Assembly (NCBI RefSeq): GCF_012030425.1
Contig: NZ_JAAUVN010000001.1
Location: 1,984,001 to 2,048,000 of the forward strand
Length of the DNA: 64,000 nucleotides
Direction: 5' to 3'
Source of the DNA: Sphingobacterium sp. B16(2022)
Lineage (GTDB): Bacteria; Bacteroidota; Bacteroidia; Sphingobacteriales; Sphingobacteriaceae
The notes beneath the pieces were generated by a model that worked only from the letters and a program-made list of their open reading frames with translations, was not told where the DNA came from and searched no databases. Shown one piece after another: positions 17,905-25,414 of the stretch. Both the position numbers and the translations under genes were made by a program. Position 1 is the first letter of the stretch; every line of letters begins with the position of its first letter.

Positions 17905-18972
17905 TTATTGTTTCATAACTTCAAGTGTAATCTTAGCAATTTCCCGAACCAACTCTGTAGGTGAGTGACAATCGCAGTTGCTCAATCCAACAATATAAAT
18001 ATCTCTACTGGGAATGTAAACGGCCATAGATTTAAATCCAAAAATACTGCCTCCATGTTCTCTTGTAGGTATACCATTAATTTCTTTAATATGCCAGCCA
18101 AATCCATACGAACTGACTTCACCGTTGTTTAATTTATATGATTTAAATGCTTGACTAAGACTTAATGAATCCAATACCTGATTATCATTTAGTGCATTTT
18201 GCCATTTTAATAAATCTTCTAATGTTGACATCAAAGAGCCTGAAGAAAATGGGACACTAAAATTGATCCATGTTTTATTAACAAAACCATCTGCTTTTTG
18301 ATGATATCCATATGCCCTAGATTTTATAATTTTTCGATCTGAAGCATAATAGGAATTATTCATTCCAATTTTTTGAAAAATATTCTTTTGTATAAAATCT
18401 TCATAAGTAATGCCCGACACTAATTCTATTATATATCCAAGTACAACATAGCCTGAATTATTATACTCAAATTTTTCTCCGGCTTCAAAATTAACAGGCT
18501 CATCTTTAAAAAAGTTAACCATCATTTCAGGGGTCATCTGTTTTTGAGCAATATCTGATATAGATTTCATTTTAGTGAAATCTTGAATTCCCGACGTATG
18601 TGTTAACAAATGTTTTATCGTAATTTTATGACCAGATGGATAATTAGGAATGAACTTAGAGATTGGATCATTTACAGTTAATTTTCCTTGTTTTTCAAGC
18701 ATTAATATGGCAACAGCGGTGAACTGTTTGGTCATGGAACCTATTTGAAACACATGGTCGATAGTCATATCAACATCTAATTCCAAATTGGCTTTCCCGA
18801 AAGATTTTTTATAAAGCACTTTACCATTTTTAGCAACTAAAAAAGCTCCACCTGGTTCGTTTACCTGCATAAATTCTGTTTTAATAATGCTATCAATTTT
18901 TTCTTTAAAATCTTGAGCTGACAAAATGCCAAAAACAGAAATTAAAATTAATATTAAAAATAATCTTCTCAT
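17905..18972 (-). CDS. secreted serine hydrolase, beta-lactamase class C/PBP4-like family
   Basis: 355 residues with a signal peptide ending SAQ (residue 20). The three active-site motifs of the family are present: SMTK at 79-82 (nucleophile Ser79 and Lys82), YNN in KFEYNNSGYV, and HGG in REHGGSIFGF near residue 305. These enzymes include esterases, D-aminopeptidases and penicillin-binding relatives; the motifs do not distinguish them, so no substrate is claimed. It stands alone, separated from the upstream region by a decayed stretch (18973-19639). A second member of the same superfamily is at 32203-33288. Confidence 0.88.
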   Translation of the reverse strand: MRRLFLILILISVFGILSAQDFKEKIDSIIKTEFMQVNEPGGAFLVAKNGKVLYKKSFGKANLELDVDMTIDHVFQIGSMTKQFTAVAILMLEKQGKLTVNDPISKFIPNYPSGHKITIKHLLTHTSGIQDFTKMKSISDIAQKQMTPEMMVNFFKDEPVNFEAGEKFEYNNSGYVVLGYIIELVSGITYEDFIQKNIFQKIGMNNSYYASDRKIIKSRAYGYHQKADGFVNKTWINFSVPFSSGSLMSTLEDLLKWQNALNDNQVLDSLSLSQAFKSYKLNNGEVSSYGFGWHIKEINGIPTREHGGSIFGFKSMAVYIPSRDIYIVGLSNCDCHSPTELVREIAKITLEVMKQ

Positions 18973-19189
18973 CAGTTAGGTTTTTCATTAAGAATTACAA
19001 CAGTTATCTAAAAATGTACAGCAATAAAACTAAGATAATATTACACGATATCACATCCAAAAGAGGTGAATATCATATTATTATCGGTAAATCACTCTAA
19101 GAAGTCGGTTAATCATAATTAATTTAACAGGTTTATTGTATTTGTCATTAATTTTAAATCATGTCTTTCTAAGAATTTCTTTTATTAGC

Positions 19190-19221
19190 ACAAAAAAAAC
19201 CGCTTGGTCATCCAAGCGGTT
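19190..19221 (-). terminator. rho-independent terminator, minus strand
   Basis: A perfect 10-base stem (AACCGCTTGG and CCAAGCGGTT, 19198-19221, loop TCAT) is followed on the minus strand by eight T residues. No intact gene lies directly upstream on that strand, so it probably belonged to the decayed gene whose tail is at 19241-19335. Confidence 0.8.
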
Positions 19222-19240
19222 CTGTATACAAAAAAAAGTT

Positions 19241-19335
19241 CTATTTCAGTTTTTCAATCTTATTACGTAGAGATCTTCGGGGCTCTTCACGGGAAATTTA
19301 TAATGCAACATTAATCTCTTCCTTCGCGATTCTTG
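19241..19335 (-). pseudogene. possible tail of a decayed gene
   Basis: On the minus strand, one frame reads AKEEINVAL, a TAA, then ISREEPRRSLRNKIEKLK and a TAG at 19243-19241, twenty bases before a strong terminator. The charged helical composition and the terminator suggest the end of a former gene with a nonsense codon. The family is not recognisable. The rest of 18973-19639 shows no gene-like reading frame. Confidence 0.3.
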
Positions 19336-19639
19336 TTGCGAGCATTTTGCACTCCAATGAAATTCTAAACTAATTTTTTCGCTTAGGCTAGCGTATTGAT
19401 ATAATCACGTTTACAATTTATGTAGGCATGTCTTCACAAGTCAATATTGCCCAACCTCTTATACCTCCCATAACATAATTACCTGAAATCCTATGCTAAT
19501 ATAAACGATACAGTAAACTTACATGTAGTATTTCATTTTCAGGATAAAGCATGTTACTGAAGCAACGATATTGAACGTAAACAAAATAACATTTGCATTA
19601 TATTAAAAATTTCACCTCCGAAGATCTATCTAAAGCACT

Positions 19640-20349
19640 TTATAATTTTATACTGGCTTTGCCATCCACACACACTACATTTTTGGAAGAGTTGGGATTA
19701 ACTGACTGACAGCCTATTCCTTGAGTCAACCATAACTTAGCGGCATTTAAAGAGCTGTATTGCTGTTCCATTTCTGCAAAAGTTCTAAAGTTAGGTGTAT
19801 CTGTGATCGCTATAGGTATAAATTCACAGTCTTTTCGTAAAGTGATTACCCCCCATTTACTCGGATCAGTACAAGGTGTATCTTTGAAGAAATCCCTTAC
19901 CTTGGGAAATAGCACTTCCAATCTTTGGTTAATCTCTACTAGCTCAAGATCTGTAGCCAATGATACAATCATCTTACCATCCATGCAACGGACACCAAAG
20001 TGTGGAGGTAGTTCAACTAGTGAAGTATTATAATATTACAAACAATCGCACCGCTCTTACCTGGCTTGTACGCTTTATTGGCCTGTTCAAAAAGTTTTCT
20101 GTATTCTTTAATCAATTTACTATACTCTTTTTCAAAACTTGGATGCACGGATACATAACGGTAAGAAAAGGTATCTATACGCCATTCTTCTATCGGTTTG
20201 CAAGATTGATTTTCGGCAAGCTTAATCGCTTCCTGTAATTTTATGTCCGCAAGCTGAGTTAGCTCTTCATATTTATTGTCTTTTTTGCAGGCATAAAATA
20301 GAATTACAACAGTCAACAGGTCGCATATTAATAGGTAAGTTTTATTCAT
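19640..20349 (-). pseudogene. lipoprotein gene split by a frameshift
   Basis: Two adjoining frames on the minus strand look like one protein. The first (20349-20017, 110 residues) starts MNKTYLLICD, has a lipobox LFYAC (Cys 21) and reads well to KSGAIVCN near 20037, then meets TAG. The second frame continues directly with YYNTSLVELPPHFGVRCMDGK and runs to 19640 (its first ATG is at 19984). A shift of one or two bases near 20034-20037, in the AT-rich string TGTAATATTATAATAC, would restore a protein of about 230 residues. No slippery heptamer is evident, so programmed frameshifting is unlikely. I do not recognise the family; it would be an exported lipoprotein with paired cysteines. A sequencing error is the main alternative. 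Confidence 0.6.
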
Positions 20350-20470
20350 AATTTAAATTATTTAGTGTTTATATTAAATATAACGCTTATAAGTTATAAA
20401 TCGCGACAATAACAAAACCTCTATTTAAGAAGAAAAAGATATCGTCCAAAACTTTAGAAATGGAATAAAG

Positions 20471-20570
20471 TAAAGCCACATCTCGACGTGACTTTAACGA
20501 AACATGTGCATTCTAACTTAACTCATTTGTACTAGTTGATGGATTGAGTTACTTTCCAATTGCCTTCATC
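20471..20570 (-). pseudogene. remnant of a second NTF2-like gene end plus its terminator
   Basis: The minus strand reads DEGNWKVTQSIN, TAG, YK and TGA (20570-20523), closely matching the end of the sequence at 33591-33680 (DGGNWKVFQSINSYK then stop). The likeness continues past the stop codon into the hairpin (20471-20496 here, 33539-33562 there). Upstream of 20570 the likeness stops. This is a truncated duplicate of the 3' end of that gene. The remaining part of the 20350-20683 gap shows nothing else. Confidence 0.6.
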
Positions 20571-20683
20571 TATTGGTTGGCTCCTGCCATTGTGAAGTTT
20601 ATACTTAAATAAAGAGTCTGATGGGCAAATGAACTTTTATCATTATCCTTTGTACCATGATGTCAATATTCGAAGAAATATCG

Positions 20684-21325
20684 TTAATATAGATCTTTAT
20701 CCGAAAATTTAACATCCTGTATTTTGGGTAAAGGTCGTACTAAAACTCTTTTTTTTCGGACTGCAAGTGGTCTAGTTGAACCTAATTTTTCATCGGATTC
20801 AGTTCTAGTACCTGTAATCAAGTCAAATTTTGTTTCTGTGAATATTGTATTTTCATCAATATAACCTTGGGGCGCGTCATATGTAAGCTTATCGACATAA
20901 ATCAATTCAAAATTTCCTCTTTTATATTTGAAATGATAGGTAATATTTCCGCCTTTAATTTCGCTCCACATTTTTAAAATCCCTTCTTCAATAAAGAAAT
21001 TAGGAATTTGATAACCATTAAACTCACCTTGTTTTTCAGCAGGATACTGCGGTTCAATGATTTTATCTGAGGATACTGTCAAAGTTAGCTTTCCATTAGG
21101 TTGAGAGAGGAAAATTTGCAATCTTAATGGTCTTGTTTCATCTACAGTATCCATTTTCACAGTTACTCTGTCCATTTTGCCATCATGATTTAAGTCCCCT
21201 TTTTCTTCTCTAACCTCGTAAGTATACTTGTTTTTATTTTTCATACTTTGGGAGAATAGATGCATTGGGACTGAGATTAAAATGAAAATAATATAGCGGT
21301 AAAAATATTTATTAATGTTATTCAT
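20684..21325 (-). CDS. exported protein with an EF-hand-like repeat, unknown function
   Basis: 213 residues with a signal peptide (hydrophobic 10-25, ending LFSQ). After it comes EKGDLNHDGKMDRVTV (about 41-56), a calcium-loop motif DxNxDGxxD like those of FG-GAP or dockerin-type repeats, then a beta-rich region. The C-terminus is basic and proline-containing (TRPLAVRKKRVLVRPLP). I do not recognise a family. It lies in a group of exported single-gene units (20.7-24.7 kb), one of which (22636-23937) carries a similar NDGYMD motif. Confidence 0.65.
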   Translation of the reverse strand: MNNINKYFYRYIIFILISVPMHLFSQSMKNKNKYTYEVREEKGDLNHDGKMDRVTVKMDTVDETRPLRLQIFLSQPNGKLTLTVSSDKIIEPQYPAEKQGEFNGYQIPNFFIEEGILKMWSEIKGGNITYHFKYKRGNFELIYVDKLTYDAPQGYIDENTIFTETKFDLITGTRTESDEKLGSTRPLAVRKKRVLVRPLPKIQDVKFSDKDLY

Positions 21326-21450
21326 TTTATTTGTTTAGTGAAGTGATAAGTAATAAGACTCCTATAATTAAATATTTTTTTGATTATTTTTTTATGTACT
21401 TAGCGTTGTTTCTGCATTATTAATCAAAAACTGAAATCTCCCTTATTATG

Positions 21451-22161
21451 CTAAAAAGGCATTGTTACAACTCGGGCTTTATAGATCCCTTTTTCAATCT
21501 TAAACAATACAGCATATCCTCCTGCACCATCACCATTGACAGAAGTAATGTATAAAGTATCATTTGGATTGTCATAGTAACATGCTGCAAACTCACTGTT
21601 TATATTAAACAGATTCTCGATCTCATTTTCTGGGATTTGGATAGTTCTACCTTTTATCGTGGCTTTTATGGATGTATAATGACTTATAGGAATCGTACCA
21701 TCAGTTCCCCATACCTGCTGTCCTTTGAATATGTCTTCAACGGTATAATCCTCATATTTTGTCGATGAAAAGTATCTTTTATTTTTTTTGTAATCAAATT
21801 TTTCGGACCTAATTTCGACAGTCACATTTTTCGATATAAATTTTGCAATGCTATCATTAAAGGATTTAATTGGGATCTTTTCATAAGATTCAATTAGTTT
21901 AATCCTAGATTGATGTACATATCCAGTAATATTCTCATTTTGACGATCGGTATAATCAACAATGACCCAATCCCGAAGTTTTTCATCGGGAAATGCATAG
22001 ACAATCTCCTCAGTGTTAATTTTTGAAACAATTTTGCTAGTAACTGTGGGTTGTTTCCTCACATTTACATAACCATCTTTATCGATAATTTCTGCAAATT
22101 GCGCGTACGTAAAATGAGTTATCGTGAGGAGAAGTAATGCAAGCAGATGTTTTTTATTCAT
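21451..22161 (-). CDS. exported protein with N-terminal SH3-like domain
   Basis: 236 residues, signal peptide ending YAQ (residue 21). Residues 26-90 form a bacterial SH3 domain: DKDGYVNVRKQPTVTSKIV, later WVIVDYTD and GYVHQSRIKLIES. Such domains bind cell-wall peptides or act as protein modules in the periplasm. The C-terminal half (about 110-236) has no motif I recognise. It is transcribed divergently from the 22636 gene, with 474 bases between them. A -7-like TAGCTTTG lies 33 bases upstream of the start. Confidence 0.72.
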   Translation of the reverse strand: MNKKHLLALLLLTITHFTYAQFAEIIDKDGYVNVRKQPTVTSKIVSKINTEEIVYAFPDEKLRDWVIVDYTDRQNENITGYVHQSRIKLIESYEKIPIKSFNDSIAKFISKNVTVEIRSEKFDYKKNKRYFSSTKYEDYTVEDIFKGQQVWGTDGTIPISHYTSIKATIKGRTIQIPENEIENLFNINSEFAACYYDNPNDTLYITSVNGDGAGGYAVLFKIEKGIYKARVVTMPF

Positions 22162-22193
22162 TTAAAATAAAGTTACAAACTATAATATTTTGA

Positions 22194-22201
22194 CAAAGCT
22201 A
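22194..22201 (-). promoter_or_regulatory. candidate -7 element
   Basis: The minus strand reads TAGCTTTG, a full match to the Bacteroidota -7 consensus TAnnTTTG, about 33 bases upstream of the SH3-protein gene. No good -33 TTTG is seen at the expected spacing. The remainder of 22202-22635 holds no clear gene. Confidence 0.35.
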
Positions 22202-22635
22202 CGAAATAGGACTTGAGCTTTTCGCTAAGATTTATCTTGCCCCATTCAGATCAATTTCTGCCATCGTCTATAAGATTTCTAAAATATCAACTTAACCATA
22301 GTAACTACTAAAATATGAATTAGGTTAGAGAACAGCAATCTTCAGACTTCGTTTTTGGTTAATATTGCTATTCAGGTTTCGGATACTTGTTAATTCGTCT
22401 AATTGTCTTGTACTCTTATCCATGTCCCTTCTTATCATTTCTTTATATTAGGTCATTGTTGATTTCCTTTAATATTACATCATTGATTTTTTATTTTTGA
22501 TTGCCAATAAAATAGACACCACAGCTAAATCTAATTGATTTTAGACAGGTTATAAGTTGAGCGAGAGAGAAAGTGACCTAAACTACACTATATTCAGGGA
22601 TGTTTTTGTCAACAAGATATGCGTAGGTTTGATAG

Positions 22636-23937
22636 ATGGCATTCTCTACAGCATACAAAAAATTGTTCGGTCTTATACTTTTTTCCTTTATTGATAATCT
22701 GAGCACACAGGCACAATCGCGGTTTCCTACTTTCGAAGTGAACGAAGCTGTTACCGTTACTGTCGATGAAACTGAAAAAGGTATTGTCGCAAAGCTGAAT
22801 AATAATAATAATAAAACTGTGTTACTCAAAAAATGGAAACGTACGCTGTCTTTTATTGAAACCTACGATGTCAATAATGACGGGTATATGGATCTAGTTC
22901 TCAATTCGGATGAACATCAGTCAAATGATGCCCTTATATTTTTATTTGAGCCTAAATCTTCATCTTATAGGGAACTCAACTATCCGAACCATGAATTCAG
23001 TAACCTTATCATCACTAAGCAAGAGCCTGGCATGATCATCAGCTATAGCAATGCGCAAGAATGGATAAAATTCGGTTTTAATAAGCAATGTGAACTGTAT
23101 AGTGCTGGCGATTCACAGGTATTGCATGACTATGAACTTGCAATTCACCAATATCAAATCCGTATGTATAATGTGGATGGGAGTATAAAAAGTGTAAAAC
23201 TAGAAAATTTTGAAGATAAAAATATACCTATAATTGAAGTAAAGGTACCCAGGCTTCGATTATACAATGAGCCGGGATATCAAGCTGTTTCTAATAGCTT
23301 TGTCGAAAAAGGAGCTTTTCTTGAGATCACCGCTTTTGAAGGAAAGGAGTGGCTAAAAATAAAATATAAATCTGCTTCTGAAACACTAGAACAATGGGTC
23401 AATGTGTCAGAGTTAAAGATGGACATCAGCAAACTTCACTATAAGGAGAATAACAATGGCCTAAACCTGGTCATGATAGATCCTCAGAGTGGAGATGATC
23501 GCTTTTATTTCTGTATTGCACTGAACAATTATTCCAATAAAATATTCGAATCATATAACGGAAAAATTTACATTCTTTTGGAAAATGAGAATGGTAACAA
23601 ATTCCTCTACCCTCTTTACAATACAGGATATTTAAAACTACCACCACAAAACCCAAAGGATATACAAGCCAATAAAGCGGATGAAAAGTGGTTTAAACCC
23701 GGAGCTGTGCTTGATGACAATATGGTACAATGGGATGTTGAAAAAAAACAGTTCGTTATTTTTCATGATAAAAGTGAGAACGAAGATGTGGATGAGTACC
23801 CTTATGTACCTTTCTTTCCTGACGGTTTGTCTGCTGGAATATATAAAATATCAGCGGTTTTTATGGATCGTGAATCTCACCTAAAACCATTGGTATCCAA
23901 CATGCAGCAACTGAAATTACCTTTAAAAAAGTTTTAA
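22636..23937 (+). CDS. exported protein with EF-hand-like and SH3-like parts
   Basis: 433 residues. A signal peptide precedes TQAQS (about residue 28). Residues about 70-150 (YDVNNDGYMDLVLNSDEHQ, DALIFLFEPKSSSYRELNYP) resemble XAC2610-type or FG-GAP-like modules with a calcium-loop pattern. Residues about 195-260 (VPRLRLYNEPGYQAV, KEWLKIKYK, QWVNVSELK) look like an SH3 domain. The last third (about 265-430) is a beta-rich unit. XAC2610 itself is a lysozyme inhibitor in Xanthomonas; whether that function holds here is only a possibility. A TAGGTTTG just before the ATG matches a -7 box but would put the transcription start inside the gene. Confidence 0.7.
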   Translation: MAFSTAYKKLFGLILFSFIDNLSTQAQSRFPTFEVNEAVTVTVDETEKGIVAKLNNNNNKTVLLKKWKRTLSFIETYDVNNDGYMDLVLNSDEHQSNDALIFLFEPKSSSYRELNYPNHEFSNLIITKQEPGMIISYSNAQEWIKFGFNKQCELYSAGDSQVLHDYELAIHQYQIRMYNVDGSIKSVKLENFEDKNIPIIEVKVPRLRLYNEPGYQAVSNSFVEKGAFLEITAFEGKEWLKIKYKSASETLEQWVNVSELKMDISKLHYKENNNGLNLVMIDPQSGDDRFYFCIALNNYSNKIFESYNGKIYILLENENGNKFLYPLYNTGYLKLPPQNPKDIQANKADEKWFKPGAVLDDNMVQWDVEKKQFVIFHDKSENEDVDEYPYVPFFPDGLSAGIYKISAVFMDRESHLKPLVSNMQQLKLPLKKF

Positions 23938-23958
23938 TGAAAAGTTTCCAATGGTAAA

Positions 23959-24125
23959 TGGATGGTCCACTCTCCTTTGATGACATTGGATTGAGAGTTT
24001 ATGATTTCTACGGCTAAACCTCAACGGTACAGTTTTTCCCTATGCCAGTAAAGGAAGGGTATAAATGGAAGTTTCTTAAAGAGAAAGCAAGTATGCTGCC
24101 GATTGAAGAAGATCGTTTAAGCTAG
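23959..24125 (+). pseudogene. short gene remnant
   Basis: One frame reads MDGPLSFDDIGLRVYDFYG, TAA, then TSTVQFFPMPVKEGYKW, KFLKEKASMLPIEEDRLS and TAG. The second part looks like a genuine protein end and is followed directly by a hairpin terminator. The family is unknown and the upstream part is missing. It may be the worn 3' end of a former neighbour of the 22636 gene. Confidence 0.35.
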
Positions 24126-24140
24126 TAAAGCGTAAGGGGT

Positions 24141-24189
24141 AATAAATAAAATAGCCGGTGATCTCCATCACCGACTATTTTATTTATTC
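24141..24189. terminator. bidirectional terminator
   Basis: Arms AATAAATAAAATAG plus CCGGTGAT and their complements form a long stem around CTCC (24161-24166 region). It is A-rich on one side and T-rich on the other, so it can end transcripts from both the plus-strand remnant and the minus-strand lipoprotein gene at 24200. Confidence 0.8.
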
Positions 24190-24199
24190 TTATGTCCAC

Positions 24200-24673
24200 C
24201 TATTTTTTGGCGTAATCTTTTTCAAATTTATCTGAAGCGACATTGACACCATTTGCCATATCTTCAAATGCCTTATTAATATTGTCCAGTAATCCTTGTT
24301 CTACCACCGGATCTTGGGTAGTACTCTTTCTAATGTTAATCAGTTTTGGGTAATCTTCTGAAACAATTTTACCATAACCTTTCAACCCTTTTAGAATGGC
24401 TTGCTGCAATTGGTCATCACCGTTGAAATCGCCAATTTTTTCAACCTTTTTAATGTCTTCTTTTACAGCTTGGTCCCATTTTAGGGCTACTTTTCCTGCT
24501 TCATCATATTTTTTTGACTGCATTGCGCTGTTCATTTCGCTAATATGTACCTCTTCACTGTTGATAATCGTCATCAGTTCATTGTTATAGGCAACTGCAT
24601 CTTTCTTTTGGCCACAGCTTAAAAGTGTGCAGAACATAATTAAAGCAGCACTTCCTGAAATCACTTTTTTCAT
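24200..24673 (-). CDS. small lipoprotein, unknown function
   Basis: 157 residues with a lipobox (LLSC, Cys 20) followed by GQKKDA. The mature part is nearly all alpha-helical and charged (NSEEVHISEMNSAMQSKKYD, ISEDYPKLINIRKS), like helical-bundle lipoproteins of Bacteroidota. It has a textbook promoter (24727-24757). It is downstream of the response regulator gene (111 bases), but the promoter and the orientation make it a separate unit. No family name can be given. Confidence 0.7.
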   Translation of the reverse strand: MKKVISGSAALIMFCTLLSCGQKKDAVAYNNELMTIINSEEVHISEMNSAMQSKKYDEAGKVALKWDQAVKEDIKKVEKIGDFNGDDQLQQAILKGLKGYGKIVSEDYPKLINIRKSTTQDPVVEQGLLDNINKAFEDMANGVNVASDKFEKDYAKK

Positions 24674-24726
24674 CTCTTTTTATTTTTTGTGTTGATAATT
24701 TGTTAAAACCTCTTCTGAAGGATAAA

Positions 24727-24757
24727 CAAATTTAAAGGATGAAAAAATTTCAGCAAA
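24727..24757 (-). promoter_or_regulatory. Bacteroidota-type promoter for the lipoprotein gene
   Basis: On the minus strand, TTTG (24757-24754) and TAAATTTG (24734-24727) are 19 bases apart, an exact match to the -33/-7 consensus. Transcription would begin near 24720, giving a leader of about 45 bases before the ATG at 24673. The spacing equals that of the GntR promoter at 16459. Confidence 0.7.
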
Positions 24758-24784
24758 TCCCTGAATGTAGTGGTTTTTTGGCCA

Positions 24785-25414
24785 TTAGTCACGAAGAATA
24801 CCATATTCAAGTGCAAGTTTTATGACAGATGCAATGCTTTTAACCTCAAATTTTTCGATGAGATTCTTTCTATGACTTTCAACTGTATGATGACTGATAA
24901 ATAAAGTTTCGGCGATTTGAACGGTAGTTGATCCCTTGATTGCTTCCATTAATATTTCCTTCTCTCTGCGCGTGAGCTTAGGTACATTTTGAAGACCAAT
25001 ATTATCTTTCTTACTCATTTTTAACTTAGTCTTCGCGCACAAAAAAAGTTCTCCCTGACACACGCTCCGAATACCTGCTATAATCTCCGGTCCTAAAGCA
25101 TTCTTTTGGATATATCCGTCCGCACCTTGTGTGATCATACTATTAATGACAGCGTATTCATTATGAACACTGATAGCAACAATCTTCATGTGTGGACACC
25201 GTTTCTTAAATAAGGCGACTAACTCTATACTATTCGTATCAGGAAGATTAATATCAAGCAATAATATATCAGGATTAATCCGTTTAATCCGTTCTAGTGT
25301 TGATTTACCATCTGTAAAGCAATCCAAAATTTTAAAATCGGGTTCTGCCTCTAGAATATTTTTTAAACCTTCCAGCATCATCGGATGATCATCAGTAATT
25401 ACTATATTAACCAT
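24785..25414 (-). CDS. NarL/FixJ-type response regulator
   Basis: 209 residues. The receiver domain (1-120) has the acidic pocket ITDDH (D8, D9), the phosphorylation site Asp54 in LLLDINLPD, the switch Ser/Thr in AISVHNEY and Lys in IQKNA. The LuxR-type HTH spans about 145-205 (TRREKEILMEAIKGSTTVQI, HHTVESHRKNLIEKF). Its start overlaps the end of the kinase gene by eight bases, so the two are translationally coupled and probably a cognate pair. Target genes are unknown. A close relative begins at 63577. Confidence 0.94.
   Translation of the reverse strand: MVNIVITDDHPMMLEGLKNILEAEPDFKILDCFTDGKSTLERIKRINPDILLLDINLPDTNSIELVALFKKRCPHMKIVAISVHNEYAVINSMITQGADGYIQKNALGPEIIAGIRSVCQGELFLCAKTKLKMSKKDNIGLQNVPKLTRREKEILMEAIKGSTTVQIAETLFISHHTVESHRKNLIEKFEVKSIASVIKLALEYGILRD

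Noticed and set aside
22325..22438. 37-residue minus-strand frame starting MIRRDMDKSTRQLDEL
   Set aside because: It looks a little like the start of a conjugation-type membrane protein, but it is too short and has no neighbours of that kind, so I do not call it.
22603..22631. TTTG and TAGGTTTG before the 22636 gene
   Set aside because: Spacing is about 15 bases, not 19, and the start of transcription would fall inside the gene.
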